Below, piece by piece: positions 25,849 to 35,773 of a stretch of 64,000 nucleotides of DNA. The first letter of the stretch is position 1. Every line of letters begins with the position of its first letter. The notes beneath the pieces are model-generated. The model was not told the origin of the DNA, made no database searches, and saw nothing but the letters and a program-made list of their open reading frames with translations. Origin of the DNA: Aureispira sp. CCB-QB1 (lineage in GTDB: Bacteria > Bacteroidota > Bacteroidia > Chitinophagales > Saprospiraceae); contig NZ_JHBV01000038.1 of assembly GCF_000724545.1 (NCBI RefSeq), positions 1 through 64,000 on the forward strand, written 5' to 3'. Position numbers and translations under genes: made by a program.

Positions 25849-28230
25849 TTAAAAATAAACTTGATAAAATAAGTTGGGAATAATACCAAACTGTTGTGTC
25901 CTAACAATTTCTTCTGTTGTAGGGTTGTAACGAACTTCAAAATCATTGCGAAAAGCAGCTACATTTTGCACAACTAAAAAGATATGATGTGAAATTCGTT
26001 TTCTACGGTGATTAAATCGAGCACCAACACGTACATCGATTCGTTTGTATAATCCCAATTCTTGGCTATAAGCTTGATCTTCCAATAGTACTTCTCTACC
26101 TGCACGCTTAGAAGCTTCCAAATCTATTGGCGTATAAGGCAGCCCTCCATGCAAATTGAATCTAAAATCACCGTAAATTACATTTTGCTTTTCTTTTCCT
26201 ATTTTAAATTCTTTCCCCATTACTAAAGAGGTTACATATTGAGCATCGAAAGCACTTCTACGCCATACTTCATCACTACCTTGGTACATGGAACGCTGAT
26301 AAGCTGCTGACAACAACCCATACAGACCTTTGTTAAAGAATTTTTCTACTGAAATTTCGACACCATAATTTAAGGATTTACCTGTACTTTGTAGCCCCGT
26401 TGAGTCAGGATAGATGGCAAAATTTCCATGATTAACTATAGAAAAACTATTACGTTCTCTATCTACCGCTAGATTTGTATTGTATGAGACATAGGCATTC
26501 GCTTTGATACCCCAGAAACGAGCTAAATAAGTATCATAAGACAATGCCAACTGATGGCTCCTATTTAATCCTAACTCTCGGTTACTATCATCATAAGTTC
26601 CATCCGCTTGTTTCTTTACCAAAAAAGCAACCGCAAAAGATTGAATTTTGCTTGTCCAGCCATATCCTAAGCTAATTCTATGACGTTTCCCCACTCGCCA
26701 ATCTAATGCAAGCCTTGGTTCTATTGCCCATGAATTCTTATTCAAAGACCAATACATTCCTTGTACACCTAAAACAAAAGCAAATGCACTTGAAAATTTA
26801 TATCGTGCCTCAGCAAAAGCATTTGCTAACACTTGAATATCATCCGCCATAGAATGCAATTCGTTTCGTCTACGCCACTCTCCTTTCACAGATATAAAGT
26901 GAACATATGCACTAGCCCCTCCTCTCAATACAAATTGAGGACTAAACTTTTTGCTCAGTAGCGTTGAGATACCTGCACGTTGACGGAAATTTCTAACAGT
27001 AAAAAATGGCACTAAAGTATCGGGAAAAATCGTATCACGGTGCAATTTATAATCTTCGATTAAATAAGATAGTGTTGTTTTGAGAGACACATCATTTTCA
27101 AAATGTTTTAGATGGTTCAACCCTGCCAACCCAAAACCAGTATTAATATAAAAGTTAATCCCTGCATTGACAAATGCATCTTCGTCTATTGCTCCTTCAT
27201 CCAAAACGGCAATATCAGAAAGTCCTCCTACTCCAAACAAGGAAAAATGCCCTGCTTTCTTAGTAGGAATATCAATTTTAAAATTAACATCATAATACCT
27301 AGGCGTAGCATTGGTTCCCAAGCTTAATCCAATTTGCTGTAAAACGTCAAAAATACCTGCACGAGCAGCTATCGCATAAGAAGCACCTTTCTTTTTAAAA
27401 GGTCCTTCTGCAATAAATTCTGCTCCATACACACTCAACAAAGCCGAAAATTCATGACGTTGGTTATTTCCTCGACGCATATTAATATCAAACATTCCTG
27501 CATACACGTTGTTGTATCGAGCAGAGAAAGCTCCATTCACAAAATCCGAAGAAGCCAATAAATTGTTATTTAGCAACGGGAACAATGCCCCAGTATTTCC
27601 CATTGTAGCAAAATGATGAGGATTTTCTACAGGTACTCCCTCTATCATCCATTGGATACCATAAGGGCTATATCCTCTAGATACAATATAGTTTTGCGCA
27701 TCGTCTGTATTTAGTAAGCCAGGATAATTAGTTACGGCTCTCGCTGGTCCTCCAAATCCTGTAATGTATCGATTCGTTTCTTCTATATTAAAGGGTCGAG
27801 CACTCACCACATTCATCTCATCAATGGTTATCATTTTAGCATTCTTGATTCGACCATCTGTTGTTGCTTCTATGGTTGCAATTTCAATTTCTACCTCTTC
27901 TTCCATCTTTATCTTCATAACAGACTGTTTACCTGCTATAACCAGCTCAGTATAAACTACATCATAATAACCGTAGCCATTAGCCCGAATTCTTTGATAA
28001 CCAATAGGTACATTTTTTAGTTCAAATGAACCGTCCTCACTAGAGATTGCCGCAACCCTTGGCGTGTAATTTAATAACTCAACTAATACATTAGAGAGTC
28101 CTTTTCCTGTCACTTGGTCGACTACTTGACCTCGTACTGTTTGCAACTTAACAGACTTATCTCCTTGTTGAGCACAAAGCGTGTTCATCAAAAGAAAAAA
28201 GCCAAAAATAATTCCTAATTTATGATACAT
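25849..28230 (-). CDS. TonB-dependent receptor with carboxypeptidase-regulatory-like N-terminal domain
   Basis: 793 residues. A signal peptide (MYHKLGIIFGFFLLMNTLCA, then Q) comes first. A CarboxypepD_reg-like beta domain (about 30-110; VRGQVVDQVTGKGLSNVLVELL) is followed by the plug domain (about 150-260; VSRGYSPYGIQWMIEGVPVENP). The outer-membrane barrel fills the rest, ending in aromatic-terminated strands (FYQVYF). Such receptors import siderophores, vitamin B12 or glycans with energy from TonB. No SusD partner is adjacent, which argues against a glycan locus. Confidence 0.88.
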   Translation of the reverse strand: MYHKLGIIFGFFLLMNTLCAQQGDKSVKLQTVRGQVVDQVTGKGLSNVLVELLNYTPRVAAISSEDGSFELKNVPIGYQRIRANGYGYYDVVYTELVIAGKQSVMKIKMEEEVEIEIATIEATTDGRIKNAKMITIDEMNVVSARPFNIEETNRYITGFGGPARAVTNYPGLLNTDDAQNYIVSRGYSPYGIQWMIEGVPVENPHHFATMGNTGALFPLLNNNLLASSDFVNGAFSARYNNVYAGMFDINMRRGNNQRHEFSALLSVYGAEFIAEGPFKKKGASYAIAARAGIFDVLQQIGLSLGTNATPRYYDVNFKIDIPTKKAGHFSLFGVGGLSDIAVLDEGAIDEDAFVNAGINFYINTGFGLAGLNHLKHFENDVSLKTTLSYLIEDYKLHRDTIFPDTLVPFFTVRNFRQRAGISTLLSKKFSPQFVLRGGASAYVHFISVKGEWRRRNELHSMADDIQVLANAFAEARYKFSSAFAFVLGVQGMYWSLNKNSWAIEPRLALDWRVGKRHRISLGYGWTSKIQSFAVAFLVKKQADGTYDDSNRELGLNRSHQLALSYDTYLARFWGIKANAYVSYNTNLAVDRERNSFSIVNHGNFAIYPDSTGLQSTGKSLNYGVEISVEKFFNKGLYGLLSAAYQRSMYQGSDEVWRRSAFDAQYVTSLVMGKEFKIGKEKQNVIYGDFRFNLHGGLPYTPIDLEASKRAGREVLLEDQAYSQELGLYKRIDVRVGARFNHRRKRISHHIFLVVQNVAAFRNDFEVRYNPTTEEIVRTQQFGIIPNLFYQVYF

Positions 28231-28601
28231 TGTTTATTTGGATTAATTGGTTTTACTATGAGACTTCTATTTTTGCCTTTTTTTAGTAAAAATAGATTGT
28301 ATTTTAAGGGGTAAAATTTTGCGCTATTTCAATAAATAACGCAGCAAGATAATAAGATATATAGTTTTTTTTTAGTGCCAAAGCAAAAACCGCCTATCCT
28401 CTTCCTCTCCACAATACATCCTACACCAACACAACCCAACATAAACAATTAATTAACAAACACTTAACACCAAATCAAGCCAAAAAGTTAAAGTCGTTTC
28501 TATGCCCATAAAAAAACCATTTTAAATTAAATTTAAAATGGTTTATAATGCTTTCGATTATCAGCTATACCAGTAGGTGAATCAATCTATCAATATTATA
28601 T
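28231..28601. other. Intergenic region between cinA and the TonB-dependent receptor
   Basis: About 370 bases holding the cinA terminator (28511-28544) and the receptor's promoter region. Nothing else is seen; no clear -7 box is evident. Confidence 0.5.
28511..28544 (-). terminator. Intrinsic terminator of cinA
   Basis: A perfect 14-bp stem (28544-28531 with 28527-28514), a 3-base loop and a T run on the minus strand (28516-28510). Confidence 0.9.
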
Positions 28602-29867
28602 TTATTCCGCTTCGTTAGACAAATCGTCTAGCAAAAAACGGCGTAATAAATTAAGCGCAATCGTTGTTGTTCTTTCTATATTCTGCAATCGATCCTTTCC
28701 TAATTGTAGTTTTTGAGTATAAATTCGCTCATTCTCCGTTACTGCAACCCAAATTGTTCCAACTGGCTTTTCTGGACTGCCTCCTGTTGGTCCAGCAACT
28801 CCTGATACAGCGATAGCACAATTTACATTCAATAATTTCTGTGTTCCCCTTGCCATTTCAATTACTGTTTGCTCGCTTACTGCTCCATGCTCATCTAATG
28901 TCTCTTGTTTTACCCCTAGTAAATCTCGCTTTACTGCATTAGAATAAGCAATAACACTACTCTCATAATAAGCAGAACAACCTGCTACTGAAGTAATTTT
29001 ATGTGCAATATTTCCTCCCGTACAACTTTCAGCAGTTCCTAATGTATACTTTCTTTTTAGCAACATTTGACCAATGACTCGTTCAAGTGTATCTTTGTGC
29101 TCTCCATAAATTAAGCTTCCCAACACTGGTGGCAATTTTCGAATATAATGATCTAATTGAGTTTCTAAGACCATCACATCTTCTCCATAAGCACTCAAAC
29201 GCAAACGAACAACTCCAATCATAGAGTTAGGTAAATAAGCCAATTTGATATTTGAAGGCAGTTTTTGTTCAAATTCTGTCAACATTTCAGCCAAATCAGT
29301 TTCGCCCTTACCTGTTACATTTACAGTATAATGCATAATAGAAGGAAACTGAAATTGCATTTTTAAATTGGGCAATACTTCATATTTCATCAAGTACTTA
29401 ACCTCTCTAGGTATACCAGGCATGGAAACAATAACTTTTCCATCTCGTTCAAACCACATTCCAGAAGCAGCGCCCACTTTATTGATTAAAACCTTTGCTC
29501 CGTCTGGCATTTCAGCTTGTACCTTATAGCGGTCATCAGGGGTTCGTCCAAATTGAGCAAATAATTGTTGTAGATTATTAAAACTAGGTGCATGAAACTT
29601 CAATTCCATTCCAAAATAGTCTGTTAATGTTCTTTTGGTAATATCATCTTTTGTCAATCCCAAACCACCGGTTATCAAGACAAGATCCGTACGAGCTATA
29701 GCCAAATCCAAGGCATCTACTATCGCCTCTTTGGTGTCTGCAATTGTCAATACTCGATCAACAGCAATACCATTTTGGTTTAACTTTTCGGCCATCCAAG
29801 CTGCATTGGTATTCACAACTTGCCCTATTAAAATTTCATCTCCTATATTTATAATCGTTGCTTTCAT
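28602..29867 (-). CDS. cinA: CinA-family protein (NMN amidohydrolase/molybdopterin-binding fusion)
   Basis: 421 residues, normal for full-length CinA. The N-terminal MoCF-like domain (about 1-170) has IINIGDEILIGQVVNTNAAW and LVLITGGLGLTKDDITKRTL. The C-terminal PncC domain (about 255-415) has GTAESCTGGNIAHKITSV, the SSVIAYSNAVKRDLLG segment and AVSGVAGPTGGSPEKPVGT. The protein is known for nicotinamide mononucleotide deamidation and pyrophosphate hydrolysis in pyridine nucleotide salvage. It is a single-gene unit with its own terminator. Confidence 0.95.
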   Translation of the reverse strand: MKATIINIGDEILIGQVVNTNAAWMAEKLNQNGIAVDRVLTIADTKEAIVDALDLAIARTDLVLITGGLGLTKDDITKRTLTDYFGMELKFHAPSFNNLQQLFAQFGRTPDDRYKVQAEMPDGAKVLINKVGAASGMWFERDGKVIVSMPGIPREVKYLMKYEVLPNLKMQFQFPSIMHYTVNVTGKGETDLAEMLTEFEQKLPSNIKLAYLPNSMIGVVRLRLSAYGEDVMVLETQLDHYIRKLPPVLGSLIYGEHKDTLERVIGQMLLKRKYTLGTAESCTGGNIAHKITSVAGCSAYYESSVIAYSNAVKRDLLGVKQETLDEHGAVSEQTVIEMARGTQKLLNVNCAIAVSGVAGPTGGSPEKPVGTIWVAVTENERIYTQKLQLGKDRLQNIERTTTIALNLLRRFLLDDLSNEAE

Positions 29868-30473
29868 ATATACTTATTTAGTTATTTGTCGACATGACGG
29901 TCCTTTGTTTTATCACAACCATCCCATAGCCACTCTCAAAAAAAAATTGACAACCAATCTTTTAAGTGATTATCAAGACTACTCTTTTCAACAAAATCTT
30001 GCTAATTTTAATTTATTTATTTCTTTGTGTTTTTTAATCTAACAAACCAAGTTACGCAGGAATTTTATGGATTGCCAAATCTTTGGCGATTTTTTTGCAT
30101 TTATTAAATATAGTAACACAATCGTTTGTTTATTCACAATACTAGACAATACCTTGGATAAATTCTATCAAATTGGCATATTATGTTCCGCCATTTAAAA
30201 TGAAAGAATCATACGAGAACCAACCAGTTTATGGACGAATGTTATCTTTGATCCGTTGTAAGTAATCGTTTAGAAAAGTGCTCTATTAATGAACTACACT
30301 TCTGGAATTAATAAAAAACTTAATTCACTCTTGTTATTTTACAACGCCAAGCCTATTTGTAACGTCTTTATTCTCCTATTTGATTATTCTACAGAAATAC
30401 ATTAAAAGCTAGGTAATCCTTAATGTTTCTCGTATTCTTGTATTTATTCTTATGATTTGCACCAATTACCATA
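29868..30473. other. 606-base intergenic region with an orphan terminator
   Basis: It lies between the divergent cinA and gmhA-like genes. A strong plus-strand terminator sits at 30071-30097, but no plus-strand gene precedes it. The rest shows no convincing coding frame or further repeat. Confidence 0.5.
30071..30097 (+). terminator. Orphan intrinsic terminator
   Basis: A 9-bp stem (ATTGCCAAA 30071-30079 with TTTGGCGAT 30082-30090, one G-U pair) with a very tight TC loop is followed by a T run to 30097. The nearest plus-strand gene starts 377 bases later and the upstream gene is on the other strand, so it would end an unannotated short transcript. Confidence 0.6.
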
Positions 30474-31064
30474 ATGAAAGAGCAACAACAATCCATAAAA
30501 AATATCCTAGAAGCTTCTATTGCTGTTAAACAACAACTGCTGCAACAAGATTTGATTTTAAAGAAAATTCAAGAAGCAATCGAATTAATGGTTGATTGCT
30601 TTCAGTCTGATGGCAAGGTTCTTTTTTGTGGCAATGGAGGAAGTGCTGCGGATGCACAACATTTAGCAGCCGAGTTTTCTGGTCGATTTTATTACGATAG
30701 AGCACCATTATTTGCCGAAGCCTTGCATGTCAATGGCTCTTACTTAACAGCTGTTGCTAATGATTACTCCTTTGATGACATCTATGCAAGAATCGTTCAA
30801 GCAAAGGGTAAAAAAGGAGATATTTTAGTGGCGATTTCTACCTCTGGCAATTCTCCCAATGTGATCAAAGCATTAGAACAGGCTCGAAAAACAGGCTTGA
30901 TAACCATTGGTTTAACAGGAGAAAAAGGAGGCTCAATGCAAACCCTATGTGACCTAGTTTTTAATGTTCCATCTTCAGATACTCCGAGAATACAAGAGTG
31001 TCACATCCTAATCGGGCACACCATTTGCCAACTAGTAGAAGAACGTATTTTTAGAGATAAGTAG
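30474..31064 (+). CDS. gmhA: SIS-domain phosphoheptose isomerase (GmhA-like)
   Basis: 196 residues, normal for GmhA. The SIS fold has VLFCGNGGSAADAQHLAAEF (residues 49-68), GRFYYDRAPLFAEAL, LVAISTSGNSPNVIKALE and TPRIQECHILIGHTICQLVE, matching the sugar-phosphate isomerase family. It should convert sedoheptulose 7-phosphate to D-glycero-heptose 7-phosphate for the lipopolysaccharide core or heptose-containing glycans. Other heptose genes are not adjacent. The stop codon TAG lies in the left arm of a dispersed repeat, which follows immediately. Confidence 0.9.
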   Translation: MKEQQQSIKNILEASIAVKQQLLQQDLILKKIQEAIELMVDCFQSDGKVLFCGNGGSAADAQHLAAEFSGRFYYDRAPLFAEALHVNGSYLTAVANDYSFDDIYARIVQAKGKKGDILVAISTSGNSPNVIKALEQARKTGLITIGLTGEKGGSMQTLCDLVFNVPSSDTPRIQECHILIGHTICQLVEERIFRDK

Positions 31065-31096
31065 TTCGCTGTACTACGTGGTTTCAACAAATGATT
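31061..31096. repeat. Dispersed palindromic repeat, degenerate copy
   Basis: GTAGTTCGCTG at the left and CTACGTGGTTTCAAC at the right match the family. The right arm is degenerate (CAACAAATGAT instead of CAACGAACTA). Its TAG supplies the stop codon of the upstream gmhA-like gene. Confidence 0.65.
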
Positions 31097-31118
31097 GTTA
31101 GTATAAAATTCACTTCAA

Positions 31119-31925
31119 TTAATTGGGAGTTTTCACTTTTCGATATTCTGAATGATACCACTCAACACCCCAATCTTTGACTTCAATTAATTCTAAGTGT
31201 GTGAATCGATTCGTCGCTGTGATGGCAAATTTACGAGTAGTACCTCTCCATCCAGTAGAATCAATCAATGTTAAATAAATAAAATTATCCACTGCTGTCC
31301 AAGTCCCCTTATAACGATTACAATAATGACAGTCACGTGTCGAATTTTCATATAAAAATGTCTGGTCTGAATTGAGCTGAATGCGTTCTCTTCTTGCCCT
31401 CGAAGGCGTTGGTGTAAACACATACCATCCAAACCCCTTTTTGTTTTGTAACAATAACTGAGTTTTATTGATCATTTTCAGCTGAGTCAAATCATACTGA
31501 GGTTTTAGAATCCCCATTACATACTCGGCATGCCATACTTCTTCTCCTTTTCGATTGTACAAAACCTGTAAACCATGAAATTCCCCTGTTGCATTATACT
31601 CTGTATCGCTTTTCATCGTTCCGTCAGCATAAAATTGTTGCCCATACGTTTGTGTTCCATTATTATAATAAACCAACGCCAAACGATTGGTATCCTTATC
31701 ATAATATGCCTCGTAATATCCTTTGGGCACTCCTGAAGGCAAAATTAAAAATGTACTATCGTTCTTAATTGTTGTTGTAAATTGATAGGTGTGTCCATAT
31801 CTAAAATCAATATCTTCTAGATAAATGTCATCACTACTTAGCGTATCTAAAATGAAATAGTTTTCTTGACCATACAATACACAAGAGAACCACAAGTTCA
31901 TCCATATATAACAAGATTTCAACAT
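31119..31925 (-). CDS. Secreted protein with MORN-like repeats, unknown function
   Basis: About 268 residues from the preferred start, which gives a signal-like N-terminus (MLKSCYIWMNLWFSCVLYG, then Q); a longer reading from 31988 adds 21 residues. Residues around 85-150 hold MORN-type hairpins (GYYEAYYDKDTNRLALVYYNN, GQQFYADGTMKSDTEY, GLQVLYNRKGEEVW). The C-terminal 110 residues look like a small beta barrel (RIQLNSDQTFLYE, a CHYC pair, YKGTWTAVDNFIYLTL). No enzyme motif is seen. It is probably periplasmic or on the cell surface. Confidence 0.65.
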   Translation of the reverse strand: MLKSCYIWMNLWFSCVLYGQENYFILDTLSSDDIYLEDIDFRYGHTYQFTTTIKNDSTFLILPSGVPKGYYEAYYDKDTNRLALVYYNNGTQTYGQQFYADGTMKSDTEYNATGEFHGLQVLYNRKGEEVWHAEYVMGILKPQYDLTQLKMINKTQLLLQNKKGFGWYVFTPTPSRARRERIQLNSDQTFLYENSTRDCHYCNRYKGTWTAVDNFIYLTLIDSTGWRGTTRKFAITATNRFTHLELIEVKDWGVEWYHSEYRKVKTPN

Positions 31926-32050
31926 AGCATAAGAAAAGGAAATACCATAAAAAATAGGATTGCTATCTTGGTGGTTTAGTTTAAGCACATGCTATCAACT
32001 AATTCACCATTAGACAACAACCCTATCTATTCTATATTCTTAGGACTTTC

Positions 32051-33328
32051 TTAGATAATCAAACGCATTGGTTCTTCTAAGATCGCTTTTAGTGTTTGCA
32101 AGAATTTAGCTCCAGAAGCACCATCTACTACTCTATGATCACAAGACAATGTTACTTTCATAAAGTGCGACTCTTTGACTTCGCCATCTACCATCACCAA
32201 TTTAGGATTGATAGCACCTACAGCCAAAATACAAGCATCTGGTGAGTTGATAATTGCCGTGAACTCGTCAATACCAAACATTCCCAAGTTAGAAATAGTA
32301 AATGTATTTCCAGACATTTGTTCTGGCGTTAATTTACGATCTTTTGCTTTGCCAGCTAAGTCGCGAATTTCAGTAGCAATTTGAGACAATGCCTTTGTAT
32401 CTGCATTACGAACAACAGGAACCACCAAACCTTCATCAATTGCTACCGCTACTCCCATATTAACATAGTTGTAATAACGGATTTTATCTCCCAACCAAGA
32501 AGCATTGATATTTTTGTGATCTTTTAATGCTTTAGCTGTTGCTTTAACAACAAAATCATTAAATGAAATTTTAGTATCTGTTAGTTCCTTTAGTTGCTTG
32601 CGAGTAGCCATCAACTTATCCATACAAATTTCCATTGTTAGATAGAAATGAGGCGCAGAGAATTTGCTTTCGCCCAATCTACGAGAAATAACCTTACGCA
32701 TTTGGCTAACAGGAACGTCTTCGTAGTCGCCCTCTGGTTCAGGAACTTTAGTCGTCGCAGGAGCTGCTACTGGCTCTTCTGGCTGAGGATTTTTAAGGTA
32801 CTCCTCTATATCTCGTTTCACAATACGTCCATCATCACCTGTTCCCTTAACCTTACTCAAATCAATCCCTTCTTCTTTTGCCATTGCTTTTGCCAAAGGA
32901 GACGCTTTGATTCGACCATCGCTCGAATTATTGCTAGTTCCTTCCTCTTTTTTCAGAGGAGCAGAAACAGTTTCTAAAACCTCCTCTGAAGGTTTTTCCT
33001 CTTTCTTTGGAGCCTCTTTTTTATCTTGAGTAGTTTCTTTTTTGGAAGTTCCTTGATCTGCGCCTCCTAGCAAGGCTTTGTAATCTTCCCCTTCTTCTCC
33101 AATTACTGCAATTACAGCATCTACAGGAACTGCATTACCTTCCTCTACACCGATATACAAAAGTACACCATCGTAGAAGCTTTGAAATTCCATAACTGCT
33201 TTGTCTGTTTCAATTTCGGCTAATAGTTCGCCTGATTCTACAGTATCGCCGACTTTTTTGTGCCATGCCACTAGTGTCCCTTCTTCCATGGTATCACTAA
33301 GTGCGGGCATATGTACCACATTTGCCAT
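32051..33328 (-). CDS. pdhC: Pyruvate dehydrogenase complex E2, dihydrolipoyl acetyltransferase
   Basis: 425 residues. The lipoyl domain (1-80) has the lipoyl lysine in IETDKAVMEFQSF. A Lys/Glu-rich linker follows. The peripheral subunit-binding domain (about 143-180) reads SPLAKAMAKEEGIDLSKVKG, and the catalytic core (about 205-425) ends with LSCDHRVVDGASGAKFL. The opening MANVVHMPALSDTMEEGTL is typical of the pyruvate rather than the 2-oxoglutarate complex. It transfers the acetyl group to CoA. The E1 and E3 genes are not adjacent. Confidence 0.92.
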   Translation of the reverse strand: MANVVHMPALSDTMEEGTLVAWHKKVGDTVESGELLAEIETDKAVMEFQSFYDGVLLYIGVEEGNAVPVDAVIAVIGEEGEDYKALLGGADQGTSKKETTQDKKEAPKKEEKPSEEVLETVSAPLKKEEGTSNNSSDGRIKASPLAKAMAKEEGIDLSKVKGTGDDGRIVKRDIEEYLKNPQPEEPVAAPATTKVPEPEGDYEDVPVSQMRKVISRRLGESKFSAPHFYLTMEICMDKLMATRKQLKELTDTKISFNDFVVKATAKALKDHKNINASWLGDKIRYYNYVNMGVAVAIDEGLVVPVVRNADTKALSQIATEIRDLAGKAKDRKLTPEQMSGNTFTISNLGMFGIDEFTAIINSPDACILAVGAINPKLVMVDGEVKESHFMKVTLSCDHRVVDGASGAKFLQTLKAILEEPMRLII

Positions 33329-33533
33329 TATAGTTGTCTTTTTCGGTAGTTTTTTAGATATTTTTATAATCTCACGATAAAGATAGTAATGATTCTTTAA
33401 TGTTATAAAATTGAATCGTTTTATTTGACGTTAAGTAATAGAGACTAAAAATTCATTAGTCCAAAATCGTCTTATTTTTCATAAATACCTTTACAAAGGC
33501 TAAAATATTAAAATCCTTAAAAATAGCACAACA

Positions 33534-34172
33534 ATGTTAAAAAGACTAAGTTTAATTTTCTTACTACTTTCTGTTTATTTGTTTTCTTGCGACACTTCAA
33601 GAAGTTATACCTTAGAGGAGTTGGAAAGCAACACATTAAATACCTTAGATTTAAGAATTGACTCTTTAGATGCTAATGACTATCAAGATCTTTTTGATGA
33701 GTTTCAAAATTTGGATAAAGAGCAAATCTTAGAGCAATTGAATGCCAAGGGGCTAGAGTTGCATCGTGCCTCTTATGGTTTTTATTATTTGGCCAATCAG
33801 TATGCTATTGCTGGGGAGATGGAATCGGCAAAAAAATACCATTACATTGCTGCTGAAAACTACCTTAACCCTCAGTCTTTGCTCAAACTAGCTGAGTTCA
33901 ATTTTCACATAACCAAAGATTACAAAAAGGCGTATGAGTATCTATACCAATCGTTAGAAATTACAGTAGAAATTACAGAGAATAATCGCAGTCATCCTGT
34001 TGCTAAAAATGGAAAAGAGAGAAAAGAATTCTTGCGGCAAGAGTTGAAGCGTATGGGAGAAAAAAATCTTTTTGATGAGGCTGCCACAATAACACAGCTA
34101 AAAAAGGAATTACCTCCTTTGATGAAACAATATCGAGCGATGTATGATTTGAGTCCTAGGGTTGACTCTTAA
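33534..34172 (+). CDS. Small lipoprotein with a TPR-like helical domain
   Basis: 212 residues. The signal ends in a lipobox (YLFSC, Cys near 19). The rest is acidic and helical, with TPR-like pairs such as YYLANQYAIAGEMESAKKYHY and KLAEFNFHITKDYKKAYEYL. No enzyme motif is seen. It may be a periplasmic or outer-membrane-facing adaptor. It is divergent from the pyruvate dehydrogenase E2 gene and is followed by its own terminator. Confidence 0.7.
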   Translation: MLKRLSLIFLLLSVYLFSCDTSRSYTLEELESNTLNTLDLRIDSLDANDYQDLFDEFQNLDKEQILEQLNAKGLELHRASYGFYYLANQYAIAGEMESAKKYHYIAAENYLNPQSLLKLAEFNFHITKDYKKAYEYLYQSLEITVEITENNRSHPVAKNGKERKEFLRQELKRMGEKNLFDEAATITQLKKELPPLMKQYRAMYDLSPRVDS

Positions 34173-34192
34173 GTCAAAATTTATTTATAACC

Positions 34193-34231
34193 ATTTGGAG
34201 TTTGGGAAAAACTAGCTTCCCATCTCCAAAT
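34193..34231 (+). terminator. Terminator between the TPR lipoprotein gene and purF
   Basis: An imperfect long stem (34193-34208 with 34217-34231) is followed by AATTTTTAAGG. It lies between two convergent genes and could serve both. Confidence 0.6.
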
Positions 34232-34256
34232 AGCTACAATTTTTAAGGTCTTATCG

Positions 34257-35702
34257 TTAACCTTGTTTCTTTGCTTCTAATCGTTCTTCTTCAATTTGGC
34301 GCAAAGCAAGTGCTGCATTGGCGGTAGGATAATCACCAGACAAGCAAGCCATACAAGTATTTAATCCCATCTCATTAAATTGCGCTTGCAATTCTTCCAA
34401 AGATTGATAAATCAGTGCATCTGCTCCAATGTAATCTCTAATTTCATCTACGGTCTTATTCGCAGCAATCAACTCTGTGGTAACAGACATATCAATTCCA
34501 TAAATACAAGGATTGAGCAATGGAGGTGCCGCAGAGATGAAATAAATTTCGGCAGCACCAGCTTCTCTTAGAATTTGTACAATCCGCTTAGAAGTCGTTC
34601 CTCGAACAATTGAATCATCTACCACTGCTATTTTCTTTCCCTCAACTGTTTTAGAAATAGGATTCAACTTACGTTTAACAATATCTTCTCGTTCCGACTG
34701 CTTAGACGAAATAAAGCTTCGTCCAATATAGTTACTTTTAACCAATCCCCTACGGTGTGGAATCTGTAGCTCTTCTGCTAGCCCCGAAGCAGCAAAATAT
34801 CCCGATGTTGGAACATCAATTACGATATCTGGTTCTAACCCTGCTGCTCGAACTTTTTCTGCCAACTGACGTCCCATTTTTACACGTTGTCCAGCAACTA
34901 AGCGAGTATGCAAATAAGAATCTTCTCTAGCAAAATAGATAAATTCAAATACACAGAATCGTTGACCATTGCTATGTCCTTTTCTAGAATATATTTTCTT
35001 ATTGTTATCAATAAAAATCATCTCGCCTGGTTCCAAATCACGAACTACTTCGTACCCCAAGTGGTCAAAACAAACTGTTTCAGAGGCAACACCATATATC
35101 ACTCCTTCTTTAGTTTCTTTTTTGCCTAAGATCATAGGGCGAATTCCGTTAGGATCACAAAATGCTAACAAACCATGATTAGCAATAATAGCTACCGCAG
35201 CATAAGCACCATGCACTTTTCTCTGTGTAGCCTCTACGGCATCAAAAATATCATTGGGTGTTACATTTCCCAAATCTTTAGACGAACGCAATTCAGATAC
35301 AAAAGTATATAAAATCAACTCCAAATCATTGGTTGTATTGGGCAAGATATGATGCTCTCTATACAAGTGTTCGCTGATTTCATTAAAATTAGTGATATTT
35401 CCATTATGTGCCATTGAAATACCAAAAGGATAGTTTGTCCCAATAGGCTGTGCATTTTTTAACTCATTGGAGCCATGTGTTGTATAACGCACATGCCCAA
35501 TGCCAATATCCCCTAACAAGCGCTCTAAGTGCTTTTCTTCAAAAACATTATTCACCAAACCTAATCCCTTCTTCTCATGAAATAGTTTTTTGAACGTTGT
35601 TATCCCAGCTGCATCTTGACCTCTATGCTGCAATGCTGTTAAGCCCATCATCAAGTCGTATACTATTTTTTCACGACCTATAAAACCTACAATTCCACAC
35701 AT
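34257..35702 (-). CDS. purF: Amidophosphoribosyltransferase
   Basis: 481 residues. The catalytic N-terminal Cys of the glutaminase is in MCGIVGFIG. The phosphoribosyltransferase half has the PRPP motif KIAVVDDSIVRGTTSKRIV. Three Cys positions (FCVFEFIYFA, NPCIYGIDMS and TCMACLSGDYP) match the ligands of the 4Fe-4S cluster of the Bacillus-type enzyme. It makes 5-phosphoribosylamine from PRPP and glutamine, the first step of purine synthesis. It is the last gene of the purine cluster. Confidence 0.97.
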   Translation of the reverse strand: MCGIVGFIGREKIVYDLMMGLTALQHRGQDAAGITTFKKLFHEKKGLGLVNNVFEEKHLERLLGDIGIGHVRYTTHGSNELKNAQPIGTNYPFGISMAHNGNITNFNEISEHLYREHHILPNTTNDLELILYTFVSELRSSKDLGNVTPNDIFDAVEATQRKVHGAYAAVAIIANHGLLAFCDPNGIRPMILGKKETKEGVIYGVASETVCFDHLGYEVVRDLEPGEMIFIDNNKKIYSRKGHSNGQRFCVFEFIYFAREDSYLHTRLVAGQRVKMGRQLAEKVRAAGLEPDIVIDVPTSGYFAASGLAEELQIPHRRGLVKSNYIGRSFISSKQSEREDIVKRKLNPISKTVEGKKIAVVDDSIVRGTTSKRIVQILREAGAAEIYFISAAPPLLNPCIYGIDMSVTTELIAANKTVDEIRDYIGADALIYQSLEELQAQFNEMGLNTCMACLSGDYPTANAALALRQIEEERLEAKKQG

Positions 35703-35773
35703 TTTTTTCTTTTTAAAATGATAGTTGGTAATTTTTTTACACTCTCCAATCAGCTCTTTTTTAACAAAAGCTT

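Noticed and set aside
29635-30042. 135-codon plus-strand frame overlapping cinA
   Set aside because: Its first half is the antisense of the conserved cinA N-terminus, and the end runs into AT-rich non-coding DNA. It might be transcribed toward the orphan terminator, but there is no support for a protein.
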